Assembly (NCBI RefSeq): GCF_050436995.1
Contig: NC_134745.1
Span: 2,790,001 to 2,854,000, forward strand
DNA length: 64,000 nt
Direction of reading: 5' to 3'
Source of the DNA: Anticarsia gemmatalis
Taxonomy: Eukaryota; Arthropoda; Insecta; Lepidoptera; Erebidae
Made by a program: the position numbers and the translations under genes. The notes below the pieces were generated by a model, which was not told the DNA's origin, ran no database searches, and was given only the letters and a program-made list of their open reading frames with translations. How positions within the stretch are numbered: the stretch's first letter is position 1; every line of letters begins with the position of its first letter. Positions 11,183 to 23,500 of this stretch are shown here, piece after piece.

Positions 11183-11914
11183 AGTTTATTGACAGAAGTG
11201 TCAATTTTAACATATTTTTTTACTCCAGAAACATGTCCACAATACCCCCAAAGAGTAAGATTACGGTATTTAGTATATAGCATAGTTCGTGTTACCATTC
11301 TGAATAGGTTCGTTATTTCGAGCTGCGACTAAGGCCGTAAACAATCAGTTACTCTCCATTAATCCATAGATACACACGTCTGTACGGTCTACGACTAACA
11401 ATCCACCTTAGCCAATACTGCAAGACAATGTGTCTCGAAACAATGCTCTCTAACGTAAATACACGGCAGTTATAATCCTAGGTTCTGAAACTCTATACAT
11501 TGAAATCTTACTATTAACAAAAACCTCCTTTCGCCTTATTTACTCTTGTGCAAAAGTATTTATCAATATATGTATAATAGCACTTTTTAGTGGTATGTAC
11601 AGATTTTGTACATTATGCTATTGTGATCGGCATACGTCAATCGTTTGCAATAAGGACCTAACCTTGAATTGAAAACAACAATACCATAATCATAATCTAA
11701 AAACATAATTAAGAGTAACAAATGAAAAGAAACATATAAATATGGATCTAAATAATAACCAATCATTTAACAAACACAAAAGAACTGTTTCAATTCTCGT
11801 AGCACTGTTTCAATCGATAACTTTGCTCTGTAGCAAAAACAAGAAGCAAAACAAGCTACCATTTAAACATTTCGAAACACCCTCGGAGCAAACACTATTC
11901 ACAAATAAAAAGAC

Positions 11915-12060
11915 ATAACGAGTGACGTCACAACACGTTTACACAGGCGAAGAATCTCGTAAAACAATAAAGGTGGGTACAAAGGGCACCCGGAGGGCCC
12001 CTGAACGTAGGGGCACACACGACGAGTGGAGGGGCCCCAACGTCAAGCCTTGTCAAAGAC
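11915..12060. other. GC-rich patch beginning at a TGACGTCA site
   Basis: A CRE-like TGACGTCA (11923-11930) overlaps the ATG of an 81-codon plus frame (11922-12167). The next 130 bp are strikingly GC-rich, with inverted blocks around GGGCACCCGGAGGGCCCC and GAGGGGCCCC. The frame starts MTSQHVYTGEESRK and turns hydrophobic near its end. There is no recognised domain. A CpG-rich regulatory segment, an exon or an old repeat are all possible. Confidence 0.2.
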
Positions 12061-12255
12061 CTGTTTGTATTTTTATCTGTTTGTCGTATAAAATGTGTTT
12101 TGTAATTAATATTTTAGTTATTTGTATCACAAGTGTCAATGGCTCGCCTTCTATGAGACTAGCTTAGCACTAGACTAGCACAATATCTTATTTCGGGCTT
12201 CTATTGACATTCTATTGCGATTGACATTCTAATATAAATTAGAAGAGACCAATAG

Positions 12256-12333
12256 GGCGTTGCTCAACAGGGGTATGAACCCGAGACCTTATGATCACAA
12301 TCAGATACCAACCACGCTACAACAGAGGCAGCC
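12256..12333 (-). mobile_element. tRNA-derived SINE head fragment
   Basis: Minus-strand GTAGCGTGGTTGGTATC (A-box region) then GGTCTCGGGTTCATACCCC (B-box). The order and spacing follow a tRNA-derived SINE head, and the next bases, CTGTTGAGCAACGCCC, read as the SINE body. Confidence 0.55.
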
Positions 12334-12663
12334 AATTTTTATAAATAATAATCTACCTACATCATTAAAATGTACGTTTTTATTATAAAAATAATTCGAA
12401 CGCCCAAAAAGTATTTTCCTTAAATTTTAACGTACATTAGTTTCTTAGTATTGTTATGTTTTCGGTCACTTGAGCAGGGCATCGGGAAGCGAGAGATAAG
12501 TTAAGAAAACATAATTATTATTGACATGTGTAATGACTAATTACGTATTAAAGACGCCAATGTCCACGTGGCTTTGAACAAGTTGAAGGCTAAACAAACG
12601 CAAATATAATATGTTAAGTAAGAATCTTCTCTAAATAATTTAAAAATATTTCGAAAATAACTC

Positions 12664-12772
12664 TCGTCTGTTTGTCTTTCTCTTCGTTATACCGAAACCA
12701 CTGGGCTGACTTGGATAAAATTTTAAACAAAGACAGTTTGAGGCCGAAAGCAGAACATAGTTTTTGACCCAA
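12664..12772 (+). mobile_element. Helitron remnant (interior only)
   Basis: GTCTGTTTGTC, then ACCACTGGGCTGACTTGGAT, AAAATTTTAAACAAAGACAG, TTTGAGGCCGAAAGCAG and AACATAG align block by block with the interior of the Helitron at 55844-56087. Neither end is preserved. Confidence 0.5.
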
Positions 12773-12779
12773 AAATCTT

Positions 12780-13802
12780 ACGAAATCAATAACTAAGGAT
12801 GTAAACAAGCCATATATAGCTCAATCGGACGAAGTTACGGACAGACACTACCGTAATATACACAAACTACTAAAGATACAGCCCCGCCCAACACAAACAC
12901 AATAGCCAAATAGCCAATAACAAGCCTACTAGCTCTAAATAGCCCATTAAAGTCTCCTAAAAGCCTACATATCTAGATTAAAAGACAGACATTAGGCGCA
13001 CCTGCGACTAATAATCGATCTCGCTGTAATGATTATGACATAATCGAGTGTTTGTAGGCGTAGAGGTTACAGTATCGCTCGTTAGAATAGGCTATAAAAT
13101 TTATATGAGTTTGTATAGTTTGTGCGTAAGGGTAGCGTCATCCGTAGTTGGGTCTAGGGATTAGTTTAAAATAAACCTGATTTATAAAATTAAATGATCT
13201 TATACAATTTGTTGGTAGGTGTTACGTTTCATTTTCGAAAACGACTATGGACTAATTTTCTATTGTTATAGCTATTATATATTTTGTACGGAACACTTAA
13301 CCCCGCCCCTAGCGGATGACTTAGGAACTAATTTTCTAGGTGAATTTTAAATGCCAAATCTTTGAACATTAGAAAATGATGGTTTTGGTCCTTAATTTAT
13401 AGTTCTTTACATTTCGGAAACAAATATTTAAACTCCCTGTAAACAAGGCAGTTTTAATAGCCATATTAGATATGTAAATTAGATTTCTGTCACGTTTCAC
13501 GTAACTTAGGAATTTCTTAGAAATGTTTCGATGTAAATTATTTCGCTTTCATATTTGATGTAGCATCTACTTATTCAATTTGTACTGTGAAGGTTATAAA
13601 CAGATACAGGTGGATTAAATAATGAGATACAATAACTTTACCATTATTTAATGAAAACGTGTGAATATCTTGTAATTTTGATTTAAAATCGTGGGTGGGA
13701 TGCTAATTCAATGCAGTGAATGAACACATGAATCAATTTTCGATACAATATAAATCGATTTAAGGTTAAACGTTTGCATATCATATTTATCAAACGAGAC
13801 CA
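12780..13802. other. No supported feature
   Basis: AT-rich DNA; repeated ATAGCC words near 12901-12955 are too short to call a tandem repeat. Confidence 0.45.
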
Positions 13803-13986
13803 ATAGCTCGATTCTCTACTACTATCGACTACCGACAACCGACCTTTCATCGAGAAATTTTGTATGAAAATCTGATCAGCGCCTCTGACGGGTGTCGTTG
13901 GAAATATTTTGGCAGTACATTCTAAATGTAAAATTTCGATAGCTAGCCGGTTGTCGTTGGCCGATAGTGGTACAGAATCGAGGTAC
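13803..13986 (+). mobile_element. Palindromic MITE P1 (copy 3), arm-swapped hybrid
   Basis: The left half is canonical: CTCGATTCTCTACTACTATC ... GAAAATCTGATCAGCGCC ... GGCAGTACATTC. Instead of the usual right arm (GATACTCGACAGTAC), it ends with the complement of the left arm: GATAGCTAGCCGGTTGTCG ... GATAGTGGTACAGAATCG. Both arms are therefore left-type and pair over about 55 bp. The antiparallel overlapping frames at 13683-14015 and 13909-14121 are shadows of this palindrome. Confidence 0.8.
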
Positions 13987-14362
13987 AAAACTAAAAGTAG
14001 GACGTTTAATACCAAATTAATATCTTATCGTTTCTTTCCTACTTTTAATGATAACATAATACTTTGCCATTTAAACCATAATATGACATTAATATCCCAA
14101 AGAATATTAAATCTAGAATAAAATTGCAAAACATTAAAACCTGAAATAAATATTTTATTTTCTCTAGAAATTTCCTTGGCAATTCTTTAAAGGAGCGTGT
14201 TTAAGTCTCCTGCAAAATAACAATGCATTTTAAAAAGCTTAGATTTTAACAGATGGCACAAGAGCCGGGATACAACTCATAAAATAATGTATTTTTATAG
14301 TTCCATAGTTTCATGTGCAAAGATATGCAAGAATATTTAATTTTATGATTTTTATGTTTTAA

Positions 14363-14620
14363 CTAGCTGACCCGCGCATCTTTGCTTGCGTCACATAGGA
14401 GAGAATGGGTCAAAATTTTCCCCGTTTTCGTAACATTTTTTATTGCTACTCTGCTCCTATTGGTCGTAGCGTAATGATATAAAGCCTATAACCTTCCTCG
14501 ATAAATGGACTATCTAACACGGAAATAATTTTACAAATCGGACCAGTAGTTAGTGAGATTAGCGCGTTCAAACAAACAATCAAACAAACAAACTCTTCAG
14601 CTTTATAATATTAGTATAGA
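14363..14620 (-). mobile_element. Helitron, non-autonomous, 258 bp
   Basis: On the minus strand it starts TCTATACTAATATTATAAAG (14620) and ends GCGCGGGTCAGCTAG (14363), inserted between A and T. That matches the Helitron rule of 5'-TC ... CTRR-3' with A|T target and no duplication. The interior carries a (CAAA)n-type stretch, GACCAGTAGTTAGTGAGATT and CTACGACCAATAGGAGC (minus). No Rep/helicase is present. It shares its 3' end with the element at 20105-20565. Confidence 0.8.
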
Positions 14621-14639
14621 TGTATGGTTACTTAGGTCC

Positions 14640-16510
14640 GCATTTTTCATAACAAACCTATAATAAAATTTTCAGCCAAGCACTTGGTGGGGAAGACACA
14701 AGCTCTTTTCTCGTTTAAGGAGAGACTCTTACATTACAAAAGTCTGTAACCGGCTGCAGTCAGACACTTGAACAAGCACATAAAATCTACTACAACAGCA
14801 GAACATTCTTAAAAGCTACTAAATACAGTTTAAGCAAAAGTTCTCCCGTTCCACTAGATCTAACAGTCTAGATTGAACTTGGTACAAATTACAAGTCGCG
14901 CAACTAACATTATACCGGCTAAAAGCGCTAAAGTAACTACAAGATACAGTACTGGAGTGGAATTGCATTTCAGACCTGTTTTCTAGCTCCCATAGATTTC
15001 CAAGACATTGAAATGTGGACCACTTATGAACGAGCGCAAAATAATAGAAATAAATGTAATGTCGTGTTTTGTTTATTGCTGGATGTTTTAGCTTATAAAG
15101 TTTTAATGCTTGGGTAGAAAAACTTAAATAGACTCAAGGCCCAACCTCTACGTAAAAACGTAGTCTAATGTAAAAAATGCAAGATTAAAATAAGCTCCAC
15201 TAATAGGTACCTGGTTTCTATGATTGGCATTTTCTGCTGTATGAAAAAGCCAATTCTTGTTATTTAGACTGTAATGAAAAACACAAAATACACCAATTTC
15301 AGTTTTAGGTCAAATTGAATGCAGTAATTCTCATTTTGGCCGCATGTCATATTTAGTGACAAACATCTATATAATTGGCTCCCTAGTCTTTTTCCAAAAT
15401 AAGGCAGTACTGTTCAAGTACAATTCAGTCTGTCCTCGTTAAATGAGATTCAGTGGTACTAAAAAGTTGGACAGAAACATAAGATACATGTCGACATACA
15501 AAAGCAAGTAAAACCGCTGGCGCCAATCTCATTTACCACTGAATAAAAGGAAAAAATGCGAAGAATACCCCGTAAAATAGTAACAGCACTTGTTCTAGTA
15601 AAAAAGGTATAAAAATCTTTAGCAGAATTCGTTTAGCTTTAACATAAAGATATTTATCAAAGTGAAAATAACAGGAACTATGATAGATTTTGTGTTCTTG
15701 AAAGTTTCGGATGATATTTATGGTATTCTCATAAAAATATCTTGCCAAAACATTCGCAAGTACGATGAGGATAGGTATTATAGAACTAGTGCTGACTTTT
15801 CCGTCGTCAGAAAACGTTGTTCGAGAAATTTCGTCAACGTTTTGACAGATTATTTAGACTTTTAAGAAATTAACTATCAGGCTGTAATCTATTCAAATAG
15901 TTTATACGGGAATGCACTACGTTTTATTGAAATAAAAATAAAATTGAAAAGCAAGATTTTAGTTACCTAACAGTTTCATTCTGTACAATGTCAAAACACA
16001 TAGTAATAGACTCTTTTACTAGAGCTATTAGAAAACATCCACAACAGACGATGAACATAACATCTGTACAAGTCAGACCAATAAGAACATACCAGCAATC
16101 GACATAAAATAATCAACACAAACAGTTACATTACTAAAGAAAGAAAGCAGAAAGTAACTCAGTTTACAATAAAACTTGTATAGCAGTAGCCTCGAGGGCG
16201 TGATCAACACATGCAACACTCAGTTTTAACGACAAACAAATTGGAATATTCTCATTCTACCAAATAAATTGCTACAATTACGTTTTGGTGACCGTTCGCT
16301 TGAAAAACGAGGACGTTTTCGCTAACAAAGTTGTTAGGACAATTGGCTGATATACATTTGTAATGTATATCACCCAATTTGATCATTCGGAGTTATCAAC
16401 TTTTCAATTTTATTATATTCCAGATTATATTCAGTTAGTTGTATAGTATTTTCCGTGAATACGTGTCATTGTTGGTCTTTAAAATTTAGACTTATCGAAT
16501 TATTCTGATT
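14640..16510. other. No supported feature
   Basis: AT-rich DNA. Overlapping frames at 15533-15748 (minus) and 15662-15865 (plus) are antisense to each other, low in complexity and domain-free. Confidence 0.5.
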
Positions 16511-16516
16511 GCTACT

Positions 16517-16582
16517 ACATACATACCTACATGCATATATAAAATCGAGCCTTCTACTTATAGGGGTAGGCAGAGACTAGAT
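16517..16582 (-). mobile_element. LINE 3' tail fragment
   Basis: On the minus strand TAGTCTCTGCCTACCCCTAT, a short spacer, then TTTTATATATGCATGTAGGT and ATGTATGT. This is the end signature of the LINE type also seen at 8123 and 37693, including the degenerate ATGT-rich terminus. Confidence 0.55.
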
Positions 16583-16599
16583 AATTACTACTGCTATTA

Positions 16600-19500
16600 T
16601 CTACTACTACTATTTTATAAAAAAATAATTAATATTTACTCATATTCTAATTTTATTTATCCCTAATACGAATATTGGCAGAGGAACCGTATTCGAAGAA
16701 GATGCACTGAGATTGAAAAAATACAAAACAGGAATTGACATCCAACATCAAAACGAAACAAAAATGTATCGGCACACCCAGAAGTCGAGCAAATCATAAT
16801 ATTTCACTTATAAAGCAATAGCAAATCAGTACTACCCATCTGTCTGTCGTACATCAATCTGGAAAACGTCGTGACGACTTTCTGAACGAGATCGGATGCG
16901 ACACACGCCTGCCAATATCTTCGCTCGTAAAATACTTGGCCAGTTATTCGAAAATGCATTTTGCGATAGTAAACCTAGTTTTGGGGAGGAAAAACCTTTA
17001 TGTTTTGCGATATTCTGATTTATGATGTTAGCTTTTGAGTTAGTAGTAGTTTTGCAGGCTTTTATTGCGGGAAAAAATAGCAGAGATTTGGAATGGAGAT
17101 AATTTTGGCAGTCGTTTTATAGAGGATACAAATATCCAAGTTACATAACAGAGGAATCTGATATTTTGTTATATTCCTATCCAATGTTACACCTTAATAG
17201 TAATTTCTGGATTTGTTTATTTGATGTCGTCTACAACGATTATTTTTTAACTTAAGTTTCAACATAAAATAGCTAGACACAACAGAAAGAGAGGATTGAA
17301 TAGAAATGAGGAAGACCTTTACCAAACGTTGAAACAATACGCTATAGAAGGCACTAAACTTTGTACTATACTGTACATTAGTATACGAGTCTCCTTGAGT
17401 TTAAACCACGTTTGCTATCCGTAGATTTGTCTCCCACCGCCTTTGATACCGCCTGTATTTCACGTGTCTTTTCGACGAATTTCGACGCTCAAATATTGGT
17501 TCCGAAAATCCACAAAACCAGTCACTGTATAGCAACCATTTCTATTCTAACCATCACTGAAAAACTACTGTCGACAGAAATTCAAAGGCTCTATTTACTT
17601 TACCGAATACATGTTACATAAACTACAATGTATTATAATTTTGCTTACCCAATATTGGGTCTTATATATCCATATTTATCAGCATAGAAATAAATCGGGG
17701 CAAAACTTGATTGAGGATTTCACCTCCTTAGGGGCCGAAAATGGTCCAGATTATCATCTCGATTTGGGACCCGAGGGAACTGGGCCGTAAACATCTTAGT
17801 CCCTTCCTGGGTTCGCGAGTAATAAATGACTAAACCAATACGGTTAAATTGGCCTAAAGTTGTACCTACCCCTTTTTGGATATACGACAAAGTTGAAGTT
17901 TAACTCACACGTGCGAATTTTCAACTGCTGTTCAATGTTCGTTATGAAGTGTAATATTATTCGCATGTTCTAGCGTAAAGGCATTCACGTGCAATGAAAC
18001 AACAATTTTGAAACTGAATTTTGAACATTTTGTTTGAATACTGCCTGATATAAATCTACATAATATCGGATTAGGGAAGACTATGCGATGCATACATTTA
18101 CGCATTCTCGGAACTGCTTATTTTAACAACTGTTGAACGTAATTAAAATTGAATTCTGAGCATTTTACTTGTACATTGCCTGCTATCTATGTCAGATTAG
18201 GTTACATTTCGACGCATTCATTAAGTATCACATGAGAAGACTTCCTCAGAGCAGAAAGTTTATCAGTGAGATTTACCAGATAGAGAACAAAATAACATGC
18301 AGTAATTTTGTAGAAATTTGATAGTTATTAACAAACAACAGGTTCAGAACAACATTTTAACAGGCGAACATATATGTTCTTGTTCGACAGCAAAGACATT
18401 CGCGTCACATATGAGACAGGCCCAAAAGCTATTATTCTCTGTGTTAGTAAGTACAAATATTGAATCTTATCGATATTGGTTTTCTTGGCAAAGTTGTTTC
18501 GCCATGAAAATTCATTTCAAATGTCTTTGAAACTTTATACCAGTTTCATCTAGTTGGTATTATTATTTACAACTCTGTGTTTCTGTACGTACATAAAATA
18601 ATATGTGTCTAGCAGAGGTATATGATAAGGTGAATGACATACTGAGAGTACACATTTCGTAAGATATTTTATTTTAATATTGAAAAAGCACCGTATGCTC
18701 TCTCTTGGAATACGATCTATCACATTGTCAATTCAAAATCGCTTCAGCCTTCTTTACATGAAAAGGACACACATAATTACTGTATTAATTGCGAATTATG
18801 GTGTAATAAGTATGACCAATTTACTGACTAATCATAATCGTATGCTATAAATAAGAATGATTACCAAAAAATATAGTCTAAACATTTAATTAGTACGCGA
18901 TATTTTTTTAACTTAGTGACCTACAAAGCAGTGATAATTCTATCATAACAATTATTTTCTCGTAATTCTTAATTTATCAGACCCGTTTAAGAGAAACTCC
19001 TCAGCCCTGATATTATATTAGTATGAAAACAAGTTTACTACATTTTTATCTTTAAAAATGTTATCAATATTTTACTTATTTGCGTAAAAGATGTAACTAA
19101 TTAGCATACGTGACGTCAACGACAATTCAAAAGAAAATTAATGATTTGATCACTTTTTATTACTAATTGTATATTGTTATAATATATACCCATTGATAAT
19201 GAACTACTTGTGTGTCAAATCGGTTTACTGCAAAAACAACGGGTTATTCCCGCTCGGTAACACCCTTTCGTCAACACTGTTGACGATTGGGAAAAAATTT
19301 TTCGTTCGTTCAGTGTCCATGAATACTGAGTTTTTATTTTTAAATATGAAATGAAATAAAACATGTCATGGATTTTTTTAATTGTTTTAATAAATTATGT
19401 TAGATCTTTTCAAACAGAATTAACACGGAAATTATAAAGCTGAAATAACCTCAAAAAATTATGCGTTTGATTATTAATTATTATCAATATGGTATTTTAG

Positions 19501-20100
19501 GGATTTAACCAATATGCAATATAAAATGTTATAATTTCATTTGAATTTACTTCCAATCCTCTATGGATTATTTAGTCGCTCTATAGTAATTAGTTAGGTG
19601 TACATTTGTTTGTTTCATATCTACAATAATATAGTGAATAATTTCAATTAATTTTCAATCTTCTGCGAAATTATTTAGTCGCCATAAACTAATCAGAAAT
19701 AGATTTTTTTCATTGATGTAGATAACAGCAGAATACATATAAATCGTACTTATAGTGTTATTGAAAATCCTTGATTCATCCATATGCAAGGACATTCACA
19801 TTTCACATGTTTAAATAAATAAAATATTGTTTAAAGCATATTTATAGCGATCAAACAATACAGGTTACATTTTAAATGCTAGAATATATGTTATTTTCAT
19901 TTCACCGTGTTTCACGGCGCGCAAATATTTGCACTGAAAATGCAAATGACGCTTGACGAAAATATATTGGTCGTGTTTTATCTATAAAAGGATGGGAATC
20001 ATGAATTTATTGGTTATTTTTTCAGTTTTTTCGTAAATAATATTTGTATTAACTAGTAAAAAAAAAATGTCTTCCAGATTTTTTACTATTATCCATACTA
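16600..20100. other. Repeat-poor stretch; one GC-rich patch
   Basis: No gene or known repeat. At 17690-17840 there is a GC-richer patch with a plus frame of about 50 codons containing NLIEDFTSLGAENGPDYHLD; a possible acceptor (TATCCATATTTATCAG, ending near 17682) precedes that part, and the frame ends at a TAA near 17790. The family is not recognised. TGACGTCA occurs at 19111-19118. Confidence 0.4.
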
Positions 20101-20104
20101 CCTA

Positions 20105-20565
20105 TCCATACTAATATTATAAATGCGAAAGTAACTCTGTCTGTCTGTCTGTCTGCTACTCAATCACGCCTAAACTACTGAACCAATTTGCATGAAATTT
20201 GGTATGGAGATATTTTGATACTCGAGAAAGGACATAGGCTACTTTTTACCCCGGGAAAATGACGCATTTCCCGGGAAAATTCAGGTGGCGAACAAAGTCG
20301 CGAATAATCATTATTTTAATGACATTGAATTAACAAAATTCCGTTGTCATGGCAACTGTTTTAATGGCGGATATGCCTTAGCGCGACTTCGTTATATTAT
20401 GAGATATAAATAAATTTGAATATTTTTCGTAAAAAAATATATATTTTATATCATCACGCTACGACCAATAGCTGCAGAGTAACAGTAAAAAGTGTTACAA
20501 AAACGTGGAAAATTCTGACCCATTCTCTCTTATGTGACGCAAGCGAAGTTGCGCGGGTCAGCTAG
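20105..20565 (+). mobile_element. Helitron, chimeric, 461 bp
   Basis: It starts TCCATACTAATATTATAAAT and ends GCGGGTCAGCTAG, inserted between A (20104) and T (20566). Its 5' half (GCGAAAGT, (CTGT)n, CATGAAATTTGGTATGGAGA, AAAGGACATAGGCTA) is of the type at 55844. Its last 110 bp (ATCACGCTACGACCAATAG ... CTTATGTGACGCAAGCGAAG) are instead the 3' end found at 14363-14620. A mirrored block CCCGGGAAAATGACGCATTT / CCCGGGAAAATTC lies near 20251-20285. Confidence 0.8.
20138..20155 (+). repeat. (CTGT)n microsatellite
   Basis: About four CTGT units inside the 5' part of the Helitron; the copy at 55844 has the same tract. Confidence 0.85.
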
Positions 20566-20569
20566 TATA

Positions 20570-23500
20570 TCTATAAGGATAGAACTAAGATAGTTTATTC
20601 AACCATATCATGTATAATAGAAGTGTTTGTGTATTAGGCTTTGAATTTAGCTTTAATAAATTCATAATGCTTAATTTTTACGGTAATAGAAAAAATTTAA
20701 GCATTTACGTTACGCATTTTTTCTTCATTTGTTTTCGTTTCGGCGCATGTTACACGTTTATAACAAGCTTATTACCTTATTATTATAAACCAAGTAAACA
20801 CGAAACTTTAAAACATATCAAAGTATACCCTATCTGCCCAAAAACACTTCAACATTTAACCCAAATGTTAGTTAAAAACTAGGTTCGTAACTACTAAACA
20901 ATTTACAAAATCCACTACCCTTTGAATATCTAGACCCCGAGGCCTTTCAAGTTTAAGACTATGACTTACCTAATATAGTTAGACAGACTTGTTAAGGCTC
21001 TCAAATAAGTCTAGCCGGTTCTTGAAAAGGTTATACTATAGTTGAAACCTTTGACGATGGGTTGTGACGTCTCCGTGATTTGCTTTGTGATGTAATTGTT
21101 AGTGTCAATGAACTGGGTTTAGACTGTTTTAGGGAAAATGTACTAAGAAAGGTACTTGACATAAAATAGAGTTGCTGGGTGGGGTAAAGGTAACGCAAAT
21201 GTAGTAGTGGCGTTAGTGTTATGGAAAATCGGTTTTTGACTAGTAAATTTAGTTTTTATTTATGATGACTAATGTACTATTTGTTTTTAATGACTACTTG
21301 ATAGAATGGAATTAATCATTTTTATACATTAAAGAAGAGCAGGTAGTCTCTTTATTTAACAACGAAGTAATTATTAAATTTTAGATTTTTATACTAAAAA
21401 AGGTTTCTTGAACTACGACTTTACTTTCGAGGAGGAAACCAGTGATATAATCCTTTGCCCAATAGTTTATGGATTATAAAATATTAACTACCAAAAGTAC
21501 TTTACTAAAAGCCGAATCATCATTAATTCCTTTCCTTTACAATCGTTACAGCTCTTACAAAAAAAACTCTCACATTCTTCTTGGTGTTTTATTTGAGAAT
21601 ATAAACACACAAAGTCCAGTGTGGTGCAGTCCATGTTCGTGCCATAGTTCATTCGACGGCAGATGTGACCACCTGAGCTTCATTTAAATTTTACACCACT
21701 GTGGCCTACGTCGCCCATCTATGATTTACGACACAGACGTATATTTAGAGTTTTAAAACTACATTTTGTAATAAATCAAAGAGAATTTATAAGTTGCACG
21801 TTTGGATTTACCACCTCCTAGTAAATAAATTTCTACGTAGGAACTTTTGATATTATTTATATTGCACTGATTGTTTGAAACTATGAAACTACTAAAACTG
21901 AACTGTTCGAAACGACGAAAATGGAAATCTATTGTAGGGAAACTGAAGTTACACATCACAGTACTCGAATATTATACCAAAGTTCATAATTATAAATAGA
22001 ATATGCTCAAAATGACGTAAGCAAACTTGCCCCCGGTATACAACCGCGAATACCACTACAATACAAACAAACTACTCCCACGCACTTGAAAACTGTCCCA
22101 AGAAAAGATATAAAACAATCCCGCAGACAAAACTCTCGAACAGGTTGACCTATATCCGAGATCAAATACTCAGTTATTCAGTACATAGCCCTATATAAGT
22201 CTCGAACAAGTCTTATATCTTATTTACTAAGTAAAGGTTTACCCTTCAACACTGAGATGCCCTTTTGTTTAACTTTCTAAGATACACTGGAGGGCTCGTA
22301 ACATAAATCAATCCATCTGACGTAGTGGGAATTGCTTTTTTACGATCTACCCCCGTAACAAGGAACCGCGAGGCAACCAAGCTGTCGTATTAATATACTG
22401 GAGAAAGTATTGCGAGGCGATTTTTGAAAATATCTGCAAGGAAGCTTGGATAGTGATATACGATATCACGTTTTGTTCCCACGTGGTACTATAATAAGAT
22501 TAAATGAAAATCTTTTGACGTACTGTATACTTTAGGGATTGGAAGTTTCGCGCAAAATTACTCTGTGATTTTTCATCTTATATGCTAGTCTTTAATACCT
22601 GTAGGTATTTCCCAAATTTTTAATTTCTCTTTTATTTTACTCTATTTTGTGTAAATAAATATCTATACTTTCTAAATTAAAATAAGTAAATAGCATGTCC
22701 CTTCTGTGTATTTTTTTAAATACCTATAGATTTTATTAGGAGTTATTTATATTTTACATTGGATTGTACATAACTATTTACCACCCAACCAGTATAATTC
22801 GCAATAGTTCCCAAAAAAAAACAGTTTTGTAGTAAAGGGTTTTGCATCCACACTATTCTTTACAACTGTCATACGTGGCTCTCATCTCCAGTTGTATTCG
22901 AATGAGATTCGAGCGCTGGGGCCAATTCCGCTTGTGGCCAACACTCGCACAGCGCTATTATATTTTGTATTCGTAATAAAAAATTGTGAGCACCGTTTCC
23001 CGAATAGGTATGTTTTGTATTTCGAGATTGCATTTGTTTAATAGAAAACATTTGGGTAATGTTGCATTCGTTTGAAATGTGTTTCTTGTATTATATTTTT
23101 ATTTTATTGTTAATGTACTTTGGTATATAAGGAAGAGATTGTTTGCTATATATGTCGGGAAAACGATAACATTCGTTCGTAGAATAATAACGTGAGAGTC
23201 AATTCAAGTTATGACATAACATTGTAAGTTGCAGACGAGTTGTATACTCGAAACTCTCCGGGAAAATTAAAAAACGTTGTATTTAAATCAACATATCAAC
23301 AATACCAAAATTGGAAACCTGTATAGAGCTTATAATGTATCCGTAAAAAGCAATCAATACTGCTGCAGTAGTTTGAATCAAAAGTTGCCTAATAACTTCA
23401 ACTAACTTACGCATTTCTAATCTATATGATTTCAATACGATTGAGTAAAAAGTATCTCATGTGTCAATCCTTATCCAAAAAATCCGTTTGGTACTTTTGT

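Noticed and set aside
13683..14121. 110-codon minus and 70-codon plus frames
   Set aside because: They overlap the arm-swapped P1 palindrome; the palindromic DNA makes the frames mirror each other.
20960..21100. Minus-strand exon ending at the good donor at 20970
   Set aside because: All three frames of the nearest acceptor-bounded segment contain stops.
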